In this document: positions 46,503-55,436 of the stretch, piece after piece
Numbering within the stretch: the first letter of the stretch is position 1
How the letters are laid out: every line of letters begins with the position of its first letter
NCBI RefSeq assembly: GCF_021234875.1
Contig: NZ_JAJQVM010000020.1
Coordinates: 1 to 64,000, forward strand
Length of the DNA: 64,000 nucleotides
Reading direction: 5' to 3'
DNA from: Marinibactrum halimedae
GTDB taxonomy: Bacteria > Pseudomonadota > Gammaproteobacteria > Pseudomonadales > Cellvibrionaceae
Translations under genes and position numbers: made by a program
The notes under the pieces: generated by a model
The model's database searches: none
The model's input: the letters and a program-made list of their open reading frames with translations, nothing else
What the model was told of the DNA's origin: nothing

Positions 46503-47624
46503 ATGAGCGATAAAAACCCACCACCCGAGTCTGCCAGTGATAAAGAGGCTCTCTCTCAATTGCGAGACCAAATTGATGGCATTGATCGACGCATTGGGGA
46601 ATTGATCAGTGAGCGAGCTCGCTGTGCGCAACAGGTTGCTGAGGTTAAACAAAGCTCGAATATCGGGGTGGGTACATTTTACCGCCCAGAGAGGGAAGCT
46701 CAGGTACTGCGAAATATCATGGAGAAGAATGCTGGCCCTTTAACGGACGAAGAGATGGCGCGCCTTTTTCGTGAAATTATGTCGGCCTGCCTTGCGTTAG
46801 AAAAACCCATAAAGGTAGCTTATCTCGGCCCGGAAGGTACCTTTACTCAACAAGCGTGTTTAAAGCATTTTGGTCAATCTGCGGTGACAAAGGCGATGGC
46901 GTTTATTGATGAGGTATTTCGTGAAGTGGAGGCGGGCAGTGTCAATTTCGGCGTTGTGCCTGTCGAAAACTCTACAGAAGGTGTAGTTAATCACACCTTG
47001 GATAACTTTATGTTCTCCAACTTAAAAATTTGCGGAGAAGTAGAGCTAAGAATACATCAAAACCTGATGATATCCGAAGTTACCAATGTCGGTGCTATCA
47101 GTAGAATTTATTCCCATCCACAATCTTTGGCGCAGTGTCGAAAGTGGTTGGATGCTAATTACCCGAATGCTGAGCGTGTTGCGGTAAGCAGTAATGCGGA
47201 AGCCGCTAAACGGGTGAAAGGGGAATGGAATTCGGCTGCCATTGCGGGTGAGCTCGCAGCTCAACGCTATGAGTTACAAATTCTGGCTGAAAAGATTGAA
47301 GATCGGCCAGATAACTCAACCCGTTTTTTAATCATCGGTACACAAGAAGTGCCTGCCAGCGGGAAAGATAAAACCTCTATTGTGGTCTCAATGCGAAATG
47401 AGCCAGGGGCGCTTCATAATCTCTTACAACCCTTTCGTGAACACAATGTTGATTTAACTCGGGTTGAAACAAGGCCTTCGCAATCGGGTGTATGGAATTA
47501 TGTATTTTTCATTGATATGAACGGACACCAGAGTGATGACACCGTGGCGGCTGCAATGGAAGAAGTTTCTTCGCGAGCTTCAGAAGTAAAAGTATTGGGC
47601 TCTTACCCTTGTGCTGTATTGTAG
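46503..47624 (+). CDS. pheA: Bifunctional chorismate mutase/prephenate dehydratase
   Basis: This 373-residue protein starts from ATG 46503, chosen because CGAGG lies 5 bases upstream and it gives the normal family start; the open frame extends 54 codons further upstream. It converts chorismate to prephenate, then phenylpyruvate. The AroQ mutase is at residues about 12-95 (LRDQIDGIDRRIGELISERAR), the dehydratase at about 100-280 (YLGPEGTFTQQA, VPVENSTEGVVNHTLD, DNSTRFLII). The ACT regulatory domain is C-terminal (NEPGALHNLLQPF, VETRPS) and binds phenylalanine for feedback. The order gyrA-pheA lacks the usual serC between them. Confidence 0.95.
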   Translation: MSDKNPPPESASDKEALSQLRDQIDGIDRRIGELISERARCAQQVAEVKQSSNIGVGTFYRPEREAQVLRNIMEKNAGPLTDEEMARLFREIMSACLALEKPIKVAYLGPEGTFTQQACLKHFGQSAVTKAMAFIDEVFREVEAGSVNFGVVPVENSTEGVVNHTLDNFMFSNLKICGEVELRIHQNLMISEVTNVGAISRIYSHPQSLAQCRKWLDANYPNAERVAVSSNAEAAKRVKGEWNSAAIAGELAAQRYELQILAEKIEDRPDNSTRFLIIGTQEVPASGKDKTSIVVSMRNEPGALHNLLQPFREHNVDLTRVETRPSQSGVWNYVFFIDMNGHQSDDTVAAAMEEVSSRASEVKVLGSYPCAVL

Positions 47625-47831
47625 AGTCGCATTCTACAACACCGTATGGCAAAAAGAGGTATTTAGCGTACGGGTGATAATGTTTAACAAACAGTGTTAG
47701 AAAAGAGGTTCTTACTTTCTCTTTAAGTGCCAACGATAGGTTGGATTTTGGGAGGAAGGTTGTAAAAGGATAGAAGCCGATATTGGGTAAAGGCTAGTAA
47801 CGAATTTGAACTGATGAAGAAGGGAGTTTTT

Positions 47832-48449
47832 ATGAGCACGAATATTAAGTGGCATGATCATAAAGTGACGCATATCCAGCGTGTCGAAAAAATGCAGCAG
47901 CAACCCTGTATTTTATGGTTCACAGGGTTGAGTGGTGCAGGAAAATCGACTTTGGCAAATGCGGTAGAGCTTGAGCTTTATCGACGAGATAGACATACCT
48001 ATTTGCTGGATGGGGACAATGTTCGCCATGGTTTAAATAAGGATTTGGGTTTCACGGATGAAGATCGTATTGAAAATATTCGCCGTATTGGAGAAACCTC
48101 AAAACTGTTTGTTGACGCTGGTGTGATTGTGTTGAGTGCGTTTATTTCTCCCTTTCGGTCTGATCGCGACCTTGTTCGTTCCTTGGTGAACAAAGGTCAG
48201 TTCATAGAAGTGCATGTTGCTACTTCGTTATCGGTCTGCGAGCAAAGAGATCCCAAAGGGCTTTACAAAAAAGCGAGAGCAGGGGATATCAAAAACTTCA
48301 CAGGGATTGATTCCCCTTACGAAGCGCCAGAGCACCCGGAAGTGTTTGTTGATGCTGGAAAGTTAACTATCGAAGAAAGCATTGCAAAAGTCATTGATTA
48401 TTTAGAATCTCATTCCATTATTCCCGTTTGTACTAGCCCTGTTGTTTAG
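47832..48449 (+). CDS. cysC: Adenylylsulfate kinase CysC
   Basis: The protein has 205 residues; ATG 47832 has AGGGAG 6 bases upstream. It phosphorylates APS to PAPS. P-loop GLSGAGKSTLA, LDGDNVRHGLNKDLGF, RIGETSKLFVDAGVIVLSAF (with the family Ser) and KNFTGIDSPYEAPEHPE are all present. It stands as an independent enzyme because CysN here lacks a fused kinase domain. It is set between pheA and tyrA, a place where hisC is common in relatives. That location away from cysDN is unusual. Confidence 0.94.
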   Translation: MSTNIKWHDHKVTHIQRVEKMQQQPCILWFTGLSGAGKSTLANAVELELYRRDRHTYLLDGDNVRHGLNKDLGFTDEDRIENIRRIGETSKLFVDAGVIVLSAFISPFRSDRDLVRSLVNKGQFIEVHVATSLSVCEQRDPKGLYKKARAGDIKNFTGIDSPYEAPEHPEVFVDAGKLTIEESIAKVIDYLESHSIIPVCTSPVV

Positions 48450-48479
48450 TTGAATTTTTGTACTTTTTAGGGCAGCTTC

Positions 48480-49364
48480 ATGAAGAAATTAGTCATAATT
48501 GGTGTGGGTTTGATTGGCTCAAGCTTGGCCTTGGGTCTGAAAACTCGCAAGTCCGCCTATGAGGTGATTGGTGTTTTTCGTTCAAAATCCAATGCAAATT
48601 TAGCACTGGAGATGGGCGTTGTTGATCGGTGTGTGTCGGATTTGGGGGAGGTTGCTGCTGAGTTAGGGGGGGGCGATATTGTGATGATGACTGTTCCTAC
48701 ACTATCTATAGAAGCGGTGCTTCATCAATGTCGATCTTTGTTGAGTCCTTCTGTCACGATTACGGATGGGGCGAGTGTAAAGGGAAGTGTGCGTGAAGCT
48801 GCGCTGGCTGTTTATGGTTGTATTCCATCGCAGTTAGTTTTAGGTCATCCCATTGCCGGTTCAGAAAAAAGTGGGGTCAGCGCAGCCAATCCCAATCTTT
48901 ATGTTAACCATCGAGTTATTTTAACACCTATGCCAGAGACGGATCACGCTCATGTTGATGATGTGGCGAAGATGTGGCGAGAGGTGGGGGCAGAAATTTT
49001 GTTGATGGATGTTGATTTGCACGATGAAATTTTGGGTGCCACAAGTCATTTGCCTCACGTCATTGCCTATTCATTGGTCGATACTTTGGCCAGTGATGCC
49101 CATAATGAAGATATTTTTCGTTATGCGGCGGGAGGGTTTCGAGATTTTACTCGGATTGCTTCTAGCGACCCTGATATGTGGCACGATATTATGCTTGCAA
49201 ATAAGAAAAGTGTATTACACTCCATTGATTTATTTACTGCGAATTTGGAGCGATTACGTGCCGCGATCGAATCTAATGACGGTGATGCCATAAAAGGGGT
49301 TTTTACTCGGGCAAAAACAGCACGTGATCACTTTACGCAACGCCTAAAGCAACAGGAAAAGTAG
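48480..49364 (+). CDS. tyrA: Prephenate dehydrogenase TyrA
   Basis: This 294-residue enzyme is NAD-dependent and commits prephenate to tyrosine. Rossmann motif IIGVGLIGSSLALGLK, then DGASVKGSVREAAL, HPIAGSEKSGVSAANPNLY (substrate loop), and ATSHLPHVIAYSLVD with the conserved His. It is a single-function enzyme, not fused to AroA as in Pseudomonas aeruginosa. Its stop is 6 bp before aroA, so they are co-transcribed. Confidence 0.93.
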   Translation: MKKLVIIGVGLIGSSLALGLKTRKSAYEVIGVFRSKSNANLALEMGVVDRCVSDLGEVAAELGGGDIVMMTVPTLSIEAVLHQCRSLLSPSVTITDGASVKGSVREAALAVYGCIPSQLVLGHPIAGSEKSGVSAANPNLYVNHRVILTPMPETDHAHVDDVAKMWREVGAEILLMDVDLHDEILGATSHLPHVIAYSLVDTLASDAHNEDIFRYAAGGFRDFTRIASSDPDMWHDIMLANKKSVLHSIDLFTANLERLRAAIESNDGDAIKGVFTRAKTARDHFTQRLKQQEK

Positions 49365-49370
49365 AGAGTT

Positions 49371-50687
49371 ATGAGTCAGACCATTAATTACGTCGTTCAG
49401 CCAGGTGGTACTGTTCGCGGAACAGTCCGAGTACCTGGAGATAAATCCATATCCCATCGTTCTATTATGTTTGGCTCCTTGGCGGAAGGCGTTACAGAAG
49501 TAGAAGGGTTTTTAGAGGGAGCGGATGCTTTAGCTACGCTCCAAGCATTCAGAGATATGGGTGTTTCTATTGAGGGGCCTAAAGATGGAAAGGTAACCAT
49601 TCATGGTGTTGGCCTTCATGGTTTGAGGAAGCCTTCTAAAGCATTGGACATGGGCAATTCGGGTACGTCCATGCGATTACTTGCAGGAATTATTGCGGGA
49701 CAAAACTTTGATGCGGAATTAATCGGGGATGTTTCGTTATCCAAGCGGCCCATGAATCGAGTAGTTAACCCATTGCGTGAGATGGGTGTAGAGGTTGAGG
49801 CGGCTGAAGGTGGGCGGCCCCCTTTAAAAATTAATGGTGGAGTGACCCCGACAGCTATTGAGTATGAGATGCCAATGGCCAGTGCTCAGGTTAAATCTTG
49901 TGTGTTATTGGCGGGTTTATACGCCAATGGAGAAACTCGCGTTCTAGAGCCTGCGCCGACGAGAGATCACACTGAGAGAATGTTGCGTGGTTTTGGCTAT
50001 AGCGTTAAGAGAGAAGGCGATGTCATTAGTCTTGTGGGGGGAGGAAAGCTCACGGCAACAAAAATAGAAGTGCCCTCTGATATCTCGTCTGCAACTTTCT
50101 TCATGGTGGCAGCTGCCATTACTCCGGATTCCGATGTGACATTAACTCACGTAGGCATCAATCCAACCCGTGTTGGTGTGATCAATATCTTACGCTTAAT
50201 GGGGGCAAATCTTACCCTAGACAATGAGAGAGAGGTCGGTGGTGAGCCGGTCGCGGATATCCGTATTCAGTATGCGCCTCTTAAAGGTATTACCATCCCG
50301 GAAGATCAAGTCCCTTTGGCTATTGATGAGTTTCCCGCTTTGTTTATTGCAGCCGCCTGTGCGGAAGGAGTGACGACGCTTACCGGTGCGGAGGAGTTGC
50401 GAGTAAAAGAAAGTGATCGAATTCAGGCCATGGCAGATGGCTTACATATTTTGGGGGTCGATGCTCAGCCCACGCCGGATGGTATTGTGATTAAAGGCGG
50501 TGAAATGGGGGGCGGGGCTGTTGAAACACATCATGATCATCGTATTGCGATGGCCTTCTCCATTGCTGGGTTGAGGGCGACGGGTGCGATTACCGTTCAG
50601 GATGCAACCAATGTCCGAACCTCTTTCCCCAATTTCATACAGCTTGCCAATAAATTAGGAATAAGAATAGAAGAACAAATTTCTTAA
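49371..50687 (+). CDS. aroA: 5-Enolpyruvylshikimate-3-phosphate synthase
   Basis: This 438-residue EPSP synthase joins shikimate-3-phosphate and PEP in the shikimate pathway. It shows PGDKSISHRSIMFGSLAEG, LDMGNSGTSMRLLAGI, LSKRPMNRV, PTRDHTERML and ESDRIQAMADGL, the canonical PEP- and S3P-binding segments. The Gly-Asn-Ser-Gly-Thr motif reads as in class I enzymes except that the usual Ala after Gly-Thr is Ser. It follows tyrA closely and ends 158 bp before cysD. Confidence 0.95.
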   Translation: MSQTINYVVQPGGTVRGTVRVPGDKSISHRSIMFGSLAEGVTEVEGFLEGADALATLQAFRDMGVSIEGPKDGKVTIHGVGLHGLRKPSKALDMGNSGTSMRLLAGIIAGQNFDAELIGDVSLSKRPMNRVVNPLREMGVEVEAAEGGRPPLKINGGVTPTAIEYEMPMASAQVKSCVLLAGLYANGETRVLEPAPTRDHTERMLRGFGYSVKREGDVISLVGGGKLTATKIEVPSDISSATFFMVAAAITPDSDVTLTHVGINPTRVGVINILRLMGANLTLDNEREVGGEPVADIRIQYAPLKGITIPEDQVPLAIDEFPALFIAAACAEGVTTLTGAEELRVKESDRIQAMADGLHILGVDAQPTPDGIVIKGGEMGGGAVETHHDHRIAMAFSIAGLRATGAITVQDATNVRTSFPNFIQLANKLGIRIEEQIS

Positions 50688-50709
50688 GCTTCTATTATTG
50701 ACCCCTTAT

Positions 50710-50763
50710 ACTGAGCCAGATTTTTGTTTTTGATGATGAAAATCAGAAACTCAAAGGCTCGGT
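50710..50763. repeat. Imperfect inverted repeat upstream of cysD
   Basis: ACTGAGCC and GGCTCGGT flank an A/T-rich inner region that itself contains GATTTT and AAAATC arms. It could be an aroA 3' structure or part of the cysDN control region; neither role is proved. Confidence 0.35.
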
Positions 50764-50845
50764 TTGAAACTTCGAATGTTGCGTTCAGAGCATTCCTTAA
50801 CCGTTCATCAAAACTTCACACGCAAGATTACTGGCAGTGGTGACT

Positions 50846-51757
50846 ATGACAACCGACTATAAACTCACTCATTTAAAGGAACTTGAGGCCGAGAGTATTC
50901 ACATTATTCGTGAGGTCGCGGCCGAATTTGATAACCCTGTGATGCTTTACTCCATCGGGAAAGACTCGGCAGTCATGCTGCATCTTGCGATGAAAGCGTT
51001 TTACCCTGGAAAGCCACCGTTTCCATTGTTGCATGTCGATACAACATGGAAATTTAAGGAGATGATTAAATTTCGTGATGAGCTGGCTAAAAACTTAGGA
51101 TTAGAGCTCATTGTTCACACCAATCAAGAAGGTGTGGAAATGGGAGTGGGTCCGTTTACTCATGGCAGCGCGAAGCACACCGATATTATGAAAACCCAAG
51201 CTCTTAAGCAGGCGTTAAATAAATATGGTTTTGACGCTGCTTTTGGTGGTGCCCGTCGTGATGAAGAAAAATCACGGGCGAAAGAGCGTGTTTATTCCTT
51301 CCGTGATAAAAACCACCGTTGGGATCCGAAAAATCAACGCCCTGAACTTTGGAATATCTATAACAGTCGTGTTGAGAAGGGTGAAAGCATTCGTGTTTTC
51401 CCGCTTTCGAATTGGACTGAGCTGGATATTTGGCAATATATCCACCTAGAAAGTATACCCATCGTGCCCCTTTACTTTGCCGCTAAACGTCCTGTGGTTG
51501 AGAAAGACGGCGTGCTGATTATGGTGGACGATGAGCGTATGCCGCTGGAAGAGGGTGAGGAAATTCAAGAAAAGATGGTGCGATTCCGAACTCTTGGGTG
51601 TTATCCGCTAACGGGTGCGGTGGAGTCTGAAGCGGCTACTTTGCCGGATATTATTCAAGAAATGCTGTTAACCACTACATCAGAGCGTCAAGGTCGAGTA
51701 ATTGATCATGACAGCTCAGGGTCAATGGAGAAGAAAAAACAAGAGGGCTATTTCTAA
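50846..51757 (+). CDS. cysD: Sulfate adenylyltransferase small subunit CysD
   Basis: The protein has 303 residues from ATG 50846; two GTG codons just upstream are less likely. It makes APS from sulfate and ATP with CysN. The PP-loop [18 protein letters not shown], the loop [15 protein letters not shown] and [20 protein letters not shown] are family marks. It overlaps cysN by one base (TAATG), so the two are translationally coupled. The 158-bp spacer upstream probably holds a CysB-dependent promoter, not identified here. Confidence 0.95.
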   Translation: MTTDYKLTHLKELEAESIHIIREVAAEFDNPVMLYSIGKDSAVMLHLAMKAFYPGKPPFPLLHVDTTWKFKEMIKFRDELAKNLGLELIVHTNQEGVEMGVGPFTHGSAKHTDIMKTQALKQALNKYGFDAAFGGARRDEEKSRAKERVYSFRDKNHRWDPKNQRPELWNIYNSRVEKGESIRVFPLSNWTELDIWQYIHLESIPIVPLYFAAKRPVVEKDGVLIMVDDERMPLEEGEEIQEKMVRFRTLGCYPLTGAVESEAATLPDIIQEMLLTTTSERQGRVIDHDSSGSMEKKKQEGYF

Positions 51758-53184
51758 TGTCTCATCAATCGGATCTTATTGCTGAAGATATCCATGCTTA
51801 CTTAGCGCAGCATGAAAAGAAAGAGCTTCTTCGTTTTCTTACTTGTGGCAGCGTTGATGACGGTAAGAGCACATTAATTGGTCGTTTGCTGCACGACTCA
51901 AAAATGATTTATGAAGATCAATTGGCGGCAGTGGCTTCAGATACCCAAAAGCATGGTACAACAGGTGAGAAACTGGATTTGGCATTGTTGGTGGATGGCC
52001 TGGCCGCAGAACGTGAGCAGGGTATTACCATTGATGTGGCTTATCGTTATTTCTCTACCGAGAAGCGAAAGTTCATCATTGCTGATACACCAGGGCATGA
52101 GCAATACACACGAAATATGGCAACCGGTGCTTCTACGTGTGACTTGGCCATTATCCTTATCGATGCTCGCCACGGTGTGATGACACAAACGCGTCGTCAT
52201 AGCTATATTGCGTCTTTACTGGGAATTCGTCATATCGTCGTGGCGATTAATAAAATGGACCTTGTTGAGTTTAACGAATCAAGGTTTGAAGAAATTAAAG
52301 CCGAGTACGAACCTTTTGCGGACAGTTTAGGCCTAAAAGACGTGCGATATGTACCTATCTCAGCATTGGATGGAGATAATGTTGTTAACCCCAGTGAGAG
52401 AGCGGCGTGGTACAAAGGTCAAACATTGATGCAGATATTGGAAACAGTGGAGATTGCCCAAGATCGCAACTTCGCTGATTTCCGGTTCCCGGTGCAGTAC
52501 GTTAATCGACCGAACTTAGACTTTAGAGGGTTTTGCGGGACGGTTGCTTCGGGCACGATTGATGTCGGTGAAGAGGTGAAATCCTTACCGTCCGGTAAAG
52601 TCAGTCGAGTCAAGAGCATTGTGACTTACGATGGTGAGCTAAACAGTGCATTTGCCGGACAGGCCGTCACAATTACGCTGGAAGATGAGATCGATACCAG
52701 TCGTGGTGATACGCTCGTGAAAAGCGGTGAATCGGTATCAATGACCAACCATGTGGAAGCTCATGTGGTATGGATGTCCGAAAAGCACTTATCGACGGAG
52801 CGACAGTACGACTTCAAATTCGCCAGCCATTCCGTAACCGGCTCAGTGACTGATATCAAACATCTTATTGATGTGAATACTCAGGAACAGAGTGCGGCAG
52901 ATAATTTGGCTCTGAACGATATTGCTTTGGTAGAGGTAACATTGAGCGGTGATGTCGTTGTTGATCCCTATCGCGTAAACCGTGCAACTGGCGCATTTAT
53001 TGTCATTGATCGGCTCAGCAACATCACTGTCGGTGCTGGTATGGTGATGCAAGCATTGGATGAGGCGCAATGGGTAGATGGTTCAGGAGCCCAGCATTCT
53101 GCTTTTGAAGTAGAGTTAAATGCATTAATTCGCAAGCATTTTCCTCATTGGGGAGCGGCGGATATCTCTAAAATATTGAAATAA
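51757..53184 (+). CDS. cysN: Sulfate adenylyltransferase GTPase subunit CysN
   Basis: This 475-residue EF-Tu-like GTPase drives APS synthesis with CysD. It shows [19 protein letters not shown] (P-loop), [14 protein letters not shown] (switch I), [18 protein letters not shown] (G3) and AINKMDLV (G4), then two beta-barrel domains. It ends without a CysC domain, unlike many gammaproteobacterial CysNC fusions, which agrees with the separate cysC upstream. A terminator follows. Confidence 0.95.
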   Translation: MSHQSDLIAEDIHAYLAQHEKKELLRFLTCGSVDDGKSTLIGRLLHDSKMIYEDQLAAVASDTQKHGTTGEKLDLALLVDGLAAEREQGITIDVAYRYFSTEKRKFIIADTPGHEQYTRNMATGASTCDLAIILIDARHGVMTQTRRHSYIASLLGIRHIVVAINKMDLVEFNESRFEEIKAEYEPFADSLGLKDVRYVPISALDGDNVVNPSERAAWYKGQTLMQILETVEIAQDRNFADFRFPVQYVNRPNLDFRGFCGTVASGTIDVGEEVKSLPSGKVSRVKSIVTYDGELNSAFAGQAVTITLEDEIDTSRGDTLVKSGESVSMTNHVEAHVVWMSEKHLSTERQYDFKFASHSVTGSVTDIKHLIDVNTQEQSAADNLALNDIALVEVTLSGDVVVDPYRVNRATGAFIVIDRLSNITVGAGMVMQALDEAQWVDGSGAQHSAFEVELNALIRKHFPHWGAADISKILK

Positions 53185-53233
53185 TTAATTAGCTTCTTGG
53201 ATTTTGTCCCAAGGCTATTTAATGTTGATTTAT

Positions 53234-53268
53234 AAACCTCGTAGGTTAGCTGCCCTACGAGGTTTTTT
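53234..53268 (+). terminator. Intrinsic terminator after cysN
   Basis: AAACCTCGTAGG pairs with CCTACGAGGTTT around a short loop and is followed by T residues. It lies about 50 bp after the cysN stop. Confidence 0.9.
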
Positions 53269-53446
53269 CTTATTTGATATATTAGATGTTTTTGATAATG
53301 TGAGATATTTCTGCGGCGCTTGAGTCTTTTTCTTAAACAAAGTGTGGAGAATGTCGCCTGTTTAATTATTTCATTTGAGAATAATATGTTTTGGTCGTTG
53401 TGACAAACACTACTAAATACTGATTCTTTCATGGAAGGAGATAGCT

Positions 53447-53779
53447 ATGGCTTCATTTCAACATCTAAAATCCACATTGACCACTGCCTTTTTTGTGCTG
53501 CTTATGTTTGCTTCGGGCACTGTTTTGGCGCAGGCTGAGACGTCACAATCAGCGGCTTCTGTCATATCTGAAAGTGTGTCTGATATCGTCAACATTAATA
53601 CCGCTCCGGCTGAGCGCTTGGCGAAGGTGCTGCATGGTGTTGGCCCTAAGAAAGCGGAAGCTATTGTTGTGTGGCGTGAAGAGAATGGTGGATTCCAGCA
53701 TGTGGAAGAGCTAATGGAAGTGAAAGGCATTGGTGAAAAACTCATGGATAAAAATCGAGATCGGATTGTCATTCAGTAA
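53447..53779 (+). CDS. ComEA-like secreted helix-hairpin-helix protein
   Basis: This 110-residue protein has a signal peptide (ending VLAQA near 30). A tandem helix-hairpin-helix region follows (VNINTAPAERLAKVLHGVGPKKAEAIVVWREENGGFQHVEELMEVKGIGEKLMDKN). The family binds double-stranded DNA; ComEA acts in the periplasm during natural transformation. Small solitary homologues are common in proteobacteria without proven competence function. AAGGAG is 6 bases before the ATG. It is flanked by terminators, so it is monocistronic. Confidence 0.85.
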   Translation: MASFQHLKSTLTTAFFVLLMFASGTVLAQAETSQSAASVISESVSDIVNINTAPAERLAKVLHGVGPKKAEAIVVWREENGGFQHVEELMEVKGIGEKLMDKNRDRIVIQ

Positions 53780-53796
53780 TAAAAGCTGGTTTAATA

Positions 53797-53830
53797 GAAA
53801 AAAGCCCGAGTTTTTACTCGGGCTTTTTTC
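53797..53830 (+). terminator. Strong intrinsic terminator
   Basis: GCCCGAG and CTCGGGC stem with flanking A-run and T-run and a short TTTTTA loop. It starts 18 bp after the ComEA-like gene. Confidence 0.94.
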
Positions 53831-53861
53831 TATGTAATGCTGAAATGAGTAGAGTGTAATA

Positions 53862-54587
53862 ATGACAAAGCAAGTGACGACAACTGCTGTAGACTTGGGG
53901 CCAAAACTGATTGTGGCATTGGATTACCCTGATGCTAATAGCGCCCTTACTATGGCTAAGCAGCTTTCACCGGAGTTTTGCCGCGTGAAGGTCGGTAAGG
54001 AGTTGTTTACTGCATCAGGTCCGCATATTGTTGAGCAGCTGCAAATACTTGGTTTCGATGTTTTTTTAGATCTTAAATACCATGACATACCCAATACGTG
54101 TGCTGGGGCGGTAAGAGCCGCTGCAAACTTGGGTGTATGGATGGTCAACGTCCATGCTCAGGGAGGGCGGCGTATGATGGAAGCGGCAAAAAACGCGATT
54201 GTATCGTCAAATACAAATACCTTATTGATAGCAGTGACTGTGTTAACCAGTATGCAACAAGAAGATCTTTCTGGACTAGGAATTGCCATTAACTTGGATC
54301 AATACGTGGCGACATTAGCTCAGTTAGCTAATGAGTGCGGGTTGGATGGTGTTGTGTGTTCAGCATTTGAAGCCTCGTCAATGGTAAACCGCTTTGGGTC
54401 CAATTTTTTACGAGTTACCCCAGGGGTACGTCCGTCCAATAGTGTAAAGGGAGATCAGCGCCGGGTAATGACACCTGCTGAGGCAGTGAATGCTGGCAGT
54501 AGTCATATTGTTGTGGGCCGTCCGATTACACAAGCTGATGATCCTGGAGAAGCTTCTGCAGCGGTTGTGGCTGAGTTATCCTGTTAG
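53862..54587 (+). CDS. pyrF: Orotidine 5'-phosphate decarboxylase
   Basis: This 241-residue TIM-barrel enzyme catalyses the last step of UMP synthesis. It shows LIVALDYPDANSAL, FCRVKVGKELF, VFLDLKYHDIPNT (the catalytic Asp-x-Lys-x-x-Asp array), VTVLTSM and TPGVRP, and ends with VVGRPITQADDP for the phosphate. Length is normal for group I. It lies between terminator-isolated comEA and cmk. Confidence 0.96.
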   Translation: MTKQVTTTAVDLGPKLIVALDYPDANSALTMAKQLSPEFCRVKVGKELFTASGPHIVEQLQILGFDVFLDLKYHDIPNTCAGAVRAAANLGVWMVNVHAQGGRRMMEAAKNAIVSSNTNTLLIAVTVLTSMQQEDLSGLGIAINLDQYVATLAQLANECGLDGVVCSAFEASSMVNRFGSNFLRVTPGVRPSNSVKGDQRRVMTPAEAVNAGSSHIVVGRPITQADDPGEASAAVVAELSC

Positions 54588-54665
54588 ATTTGGCTTTTTT
54601 ATTTCTGTGGGCGTATTTCAAGATACGTTGCGATTAAAATAAATGTGTTGTGAGGAAGGTTAGGG

Positions 54666-55409
54666 TTGAGTAGAGAAATACCCATTATCACTGTAGATGG
54701 TCCAAGTGGGGCAGGAAAGGGAACGTTATGCCAAAAACTGGCCCAGTACTACGGCTTTCACTTATTAGATAGTGGTGCGATCTATAGAATCGCAGCACTT
54801 GCTGTTTGTAATTTGCAGGTTTCAATAGAAGATGAATCCGCTGTCCTTAGGGTAATTGAAACCCTTGATATTCAATTTAAGACGGTTGACCAAAAAATTG
54901 CTGTTTTTTTAGATGGCAAAGAGGTTTCGAGCCAAATTCGAACAGAAAGAGTGGGGATGGCCGCCTCGAAAATTGCCGCGCTTGGGAATGTCCGAGCGGC
55001 ATTGCTGGAGCGTCAGCGGCATTTTGCTCAATCCCCGGGTCTTATCGCTGATGGGCGGGATATGGGGACAACTGTCTTCCCTAATGCAGATGTTAAAGTT
55101 TTTTTAACGGCTACTGCTGAAGAGCGTGCTAGGCGACGTTACCAGCAATTACTGTCCTCTGGTGTCGATGCAGATTTCGAAGCAATTTTATCTGATATTC
55201 AATTAAGGGATGAACAAGACTCAAAACGTGCGGTTTCGCCTTTGAAGGCATGCACTAGTGCGGTCAGTATCGACAGTAGCGAAATGACGATTGATGCCGT
55301 TTTTGAAAAGATTGTCGAATATGCAGACTCTATTCTTGTTGTTGATGGAAAACGTTTTGTTCCTTCCGGTGCCAGTTCTTCCATTGGGGAAAAAAATAGC
55401 GCTTTGTAG
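54666..55409 (+). CDS. cmk: Cytidylate kinase
   Basis: This 247-residue enzyme phosphorylates CMP and dCMP. P-loop VDGPSGAGKGTLCQKLA, LLDSGAIYRIAAL, IADGRDMGTTVFPNADVKVFLTA and RARRRYQQL are family marks. The start is TTG 54666 (MSREIPIITVDGPS), with a GAGGAAGG purine tract upstream. In most Gammaproteobacteria rpsA follows directly; here lapB and two tRNA genes lie between. The C-terminal tail (SGASSSIGEKNSAL) is slightly longer than usual. Confidence 0.95.
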   Translation: MSREIPIITVDGPSGAGKGTLCQKLAQYYGFHLLDSGAIYRIAALAVCNLQVSIEDESAVLRVIETLDIQFKTVDQKIAVFLDGKEVSSQIRTERVGMAASKIAALGNVRAALLERQRHFAQSPGLIADGRDMGTTVFPNADVKVFLTATAEERARRRYQQLLSSGVDADFEAILSDIQLRDEQDSKRAVSPLKACTSAVSIDSSEMTIDAVFEKIVEYADSILVVDGKRFVPSGASSSIGEKNSAL

Positions 55410-55436
55410 ATTAAGTGTTGTTGGGGTCAAAACTCA

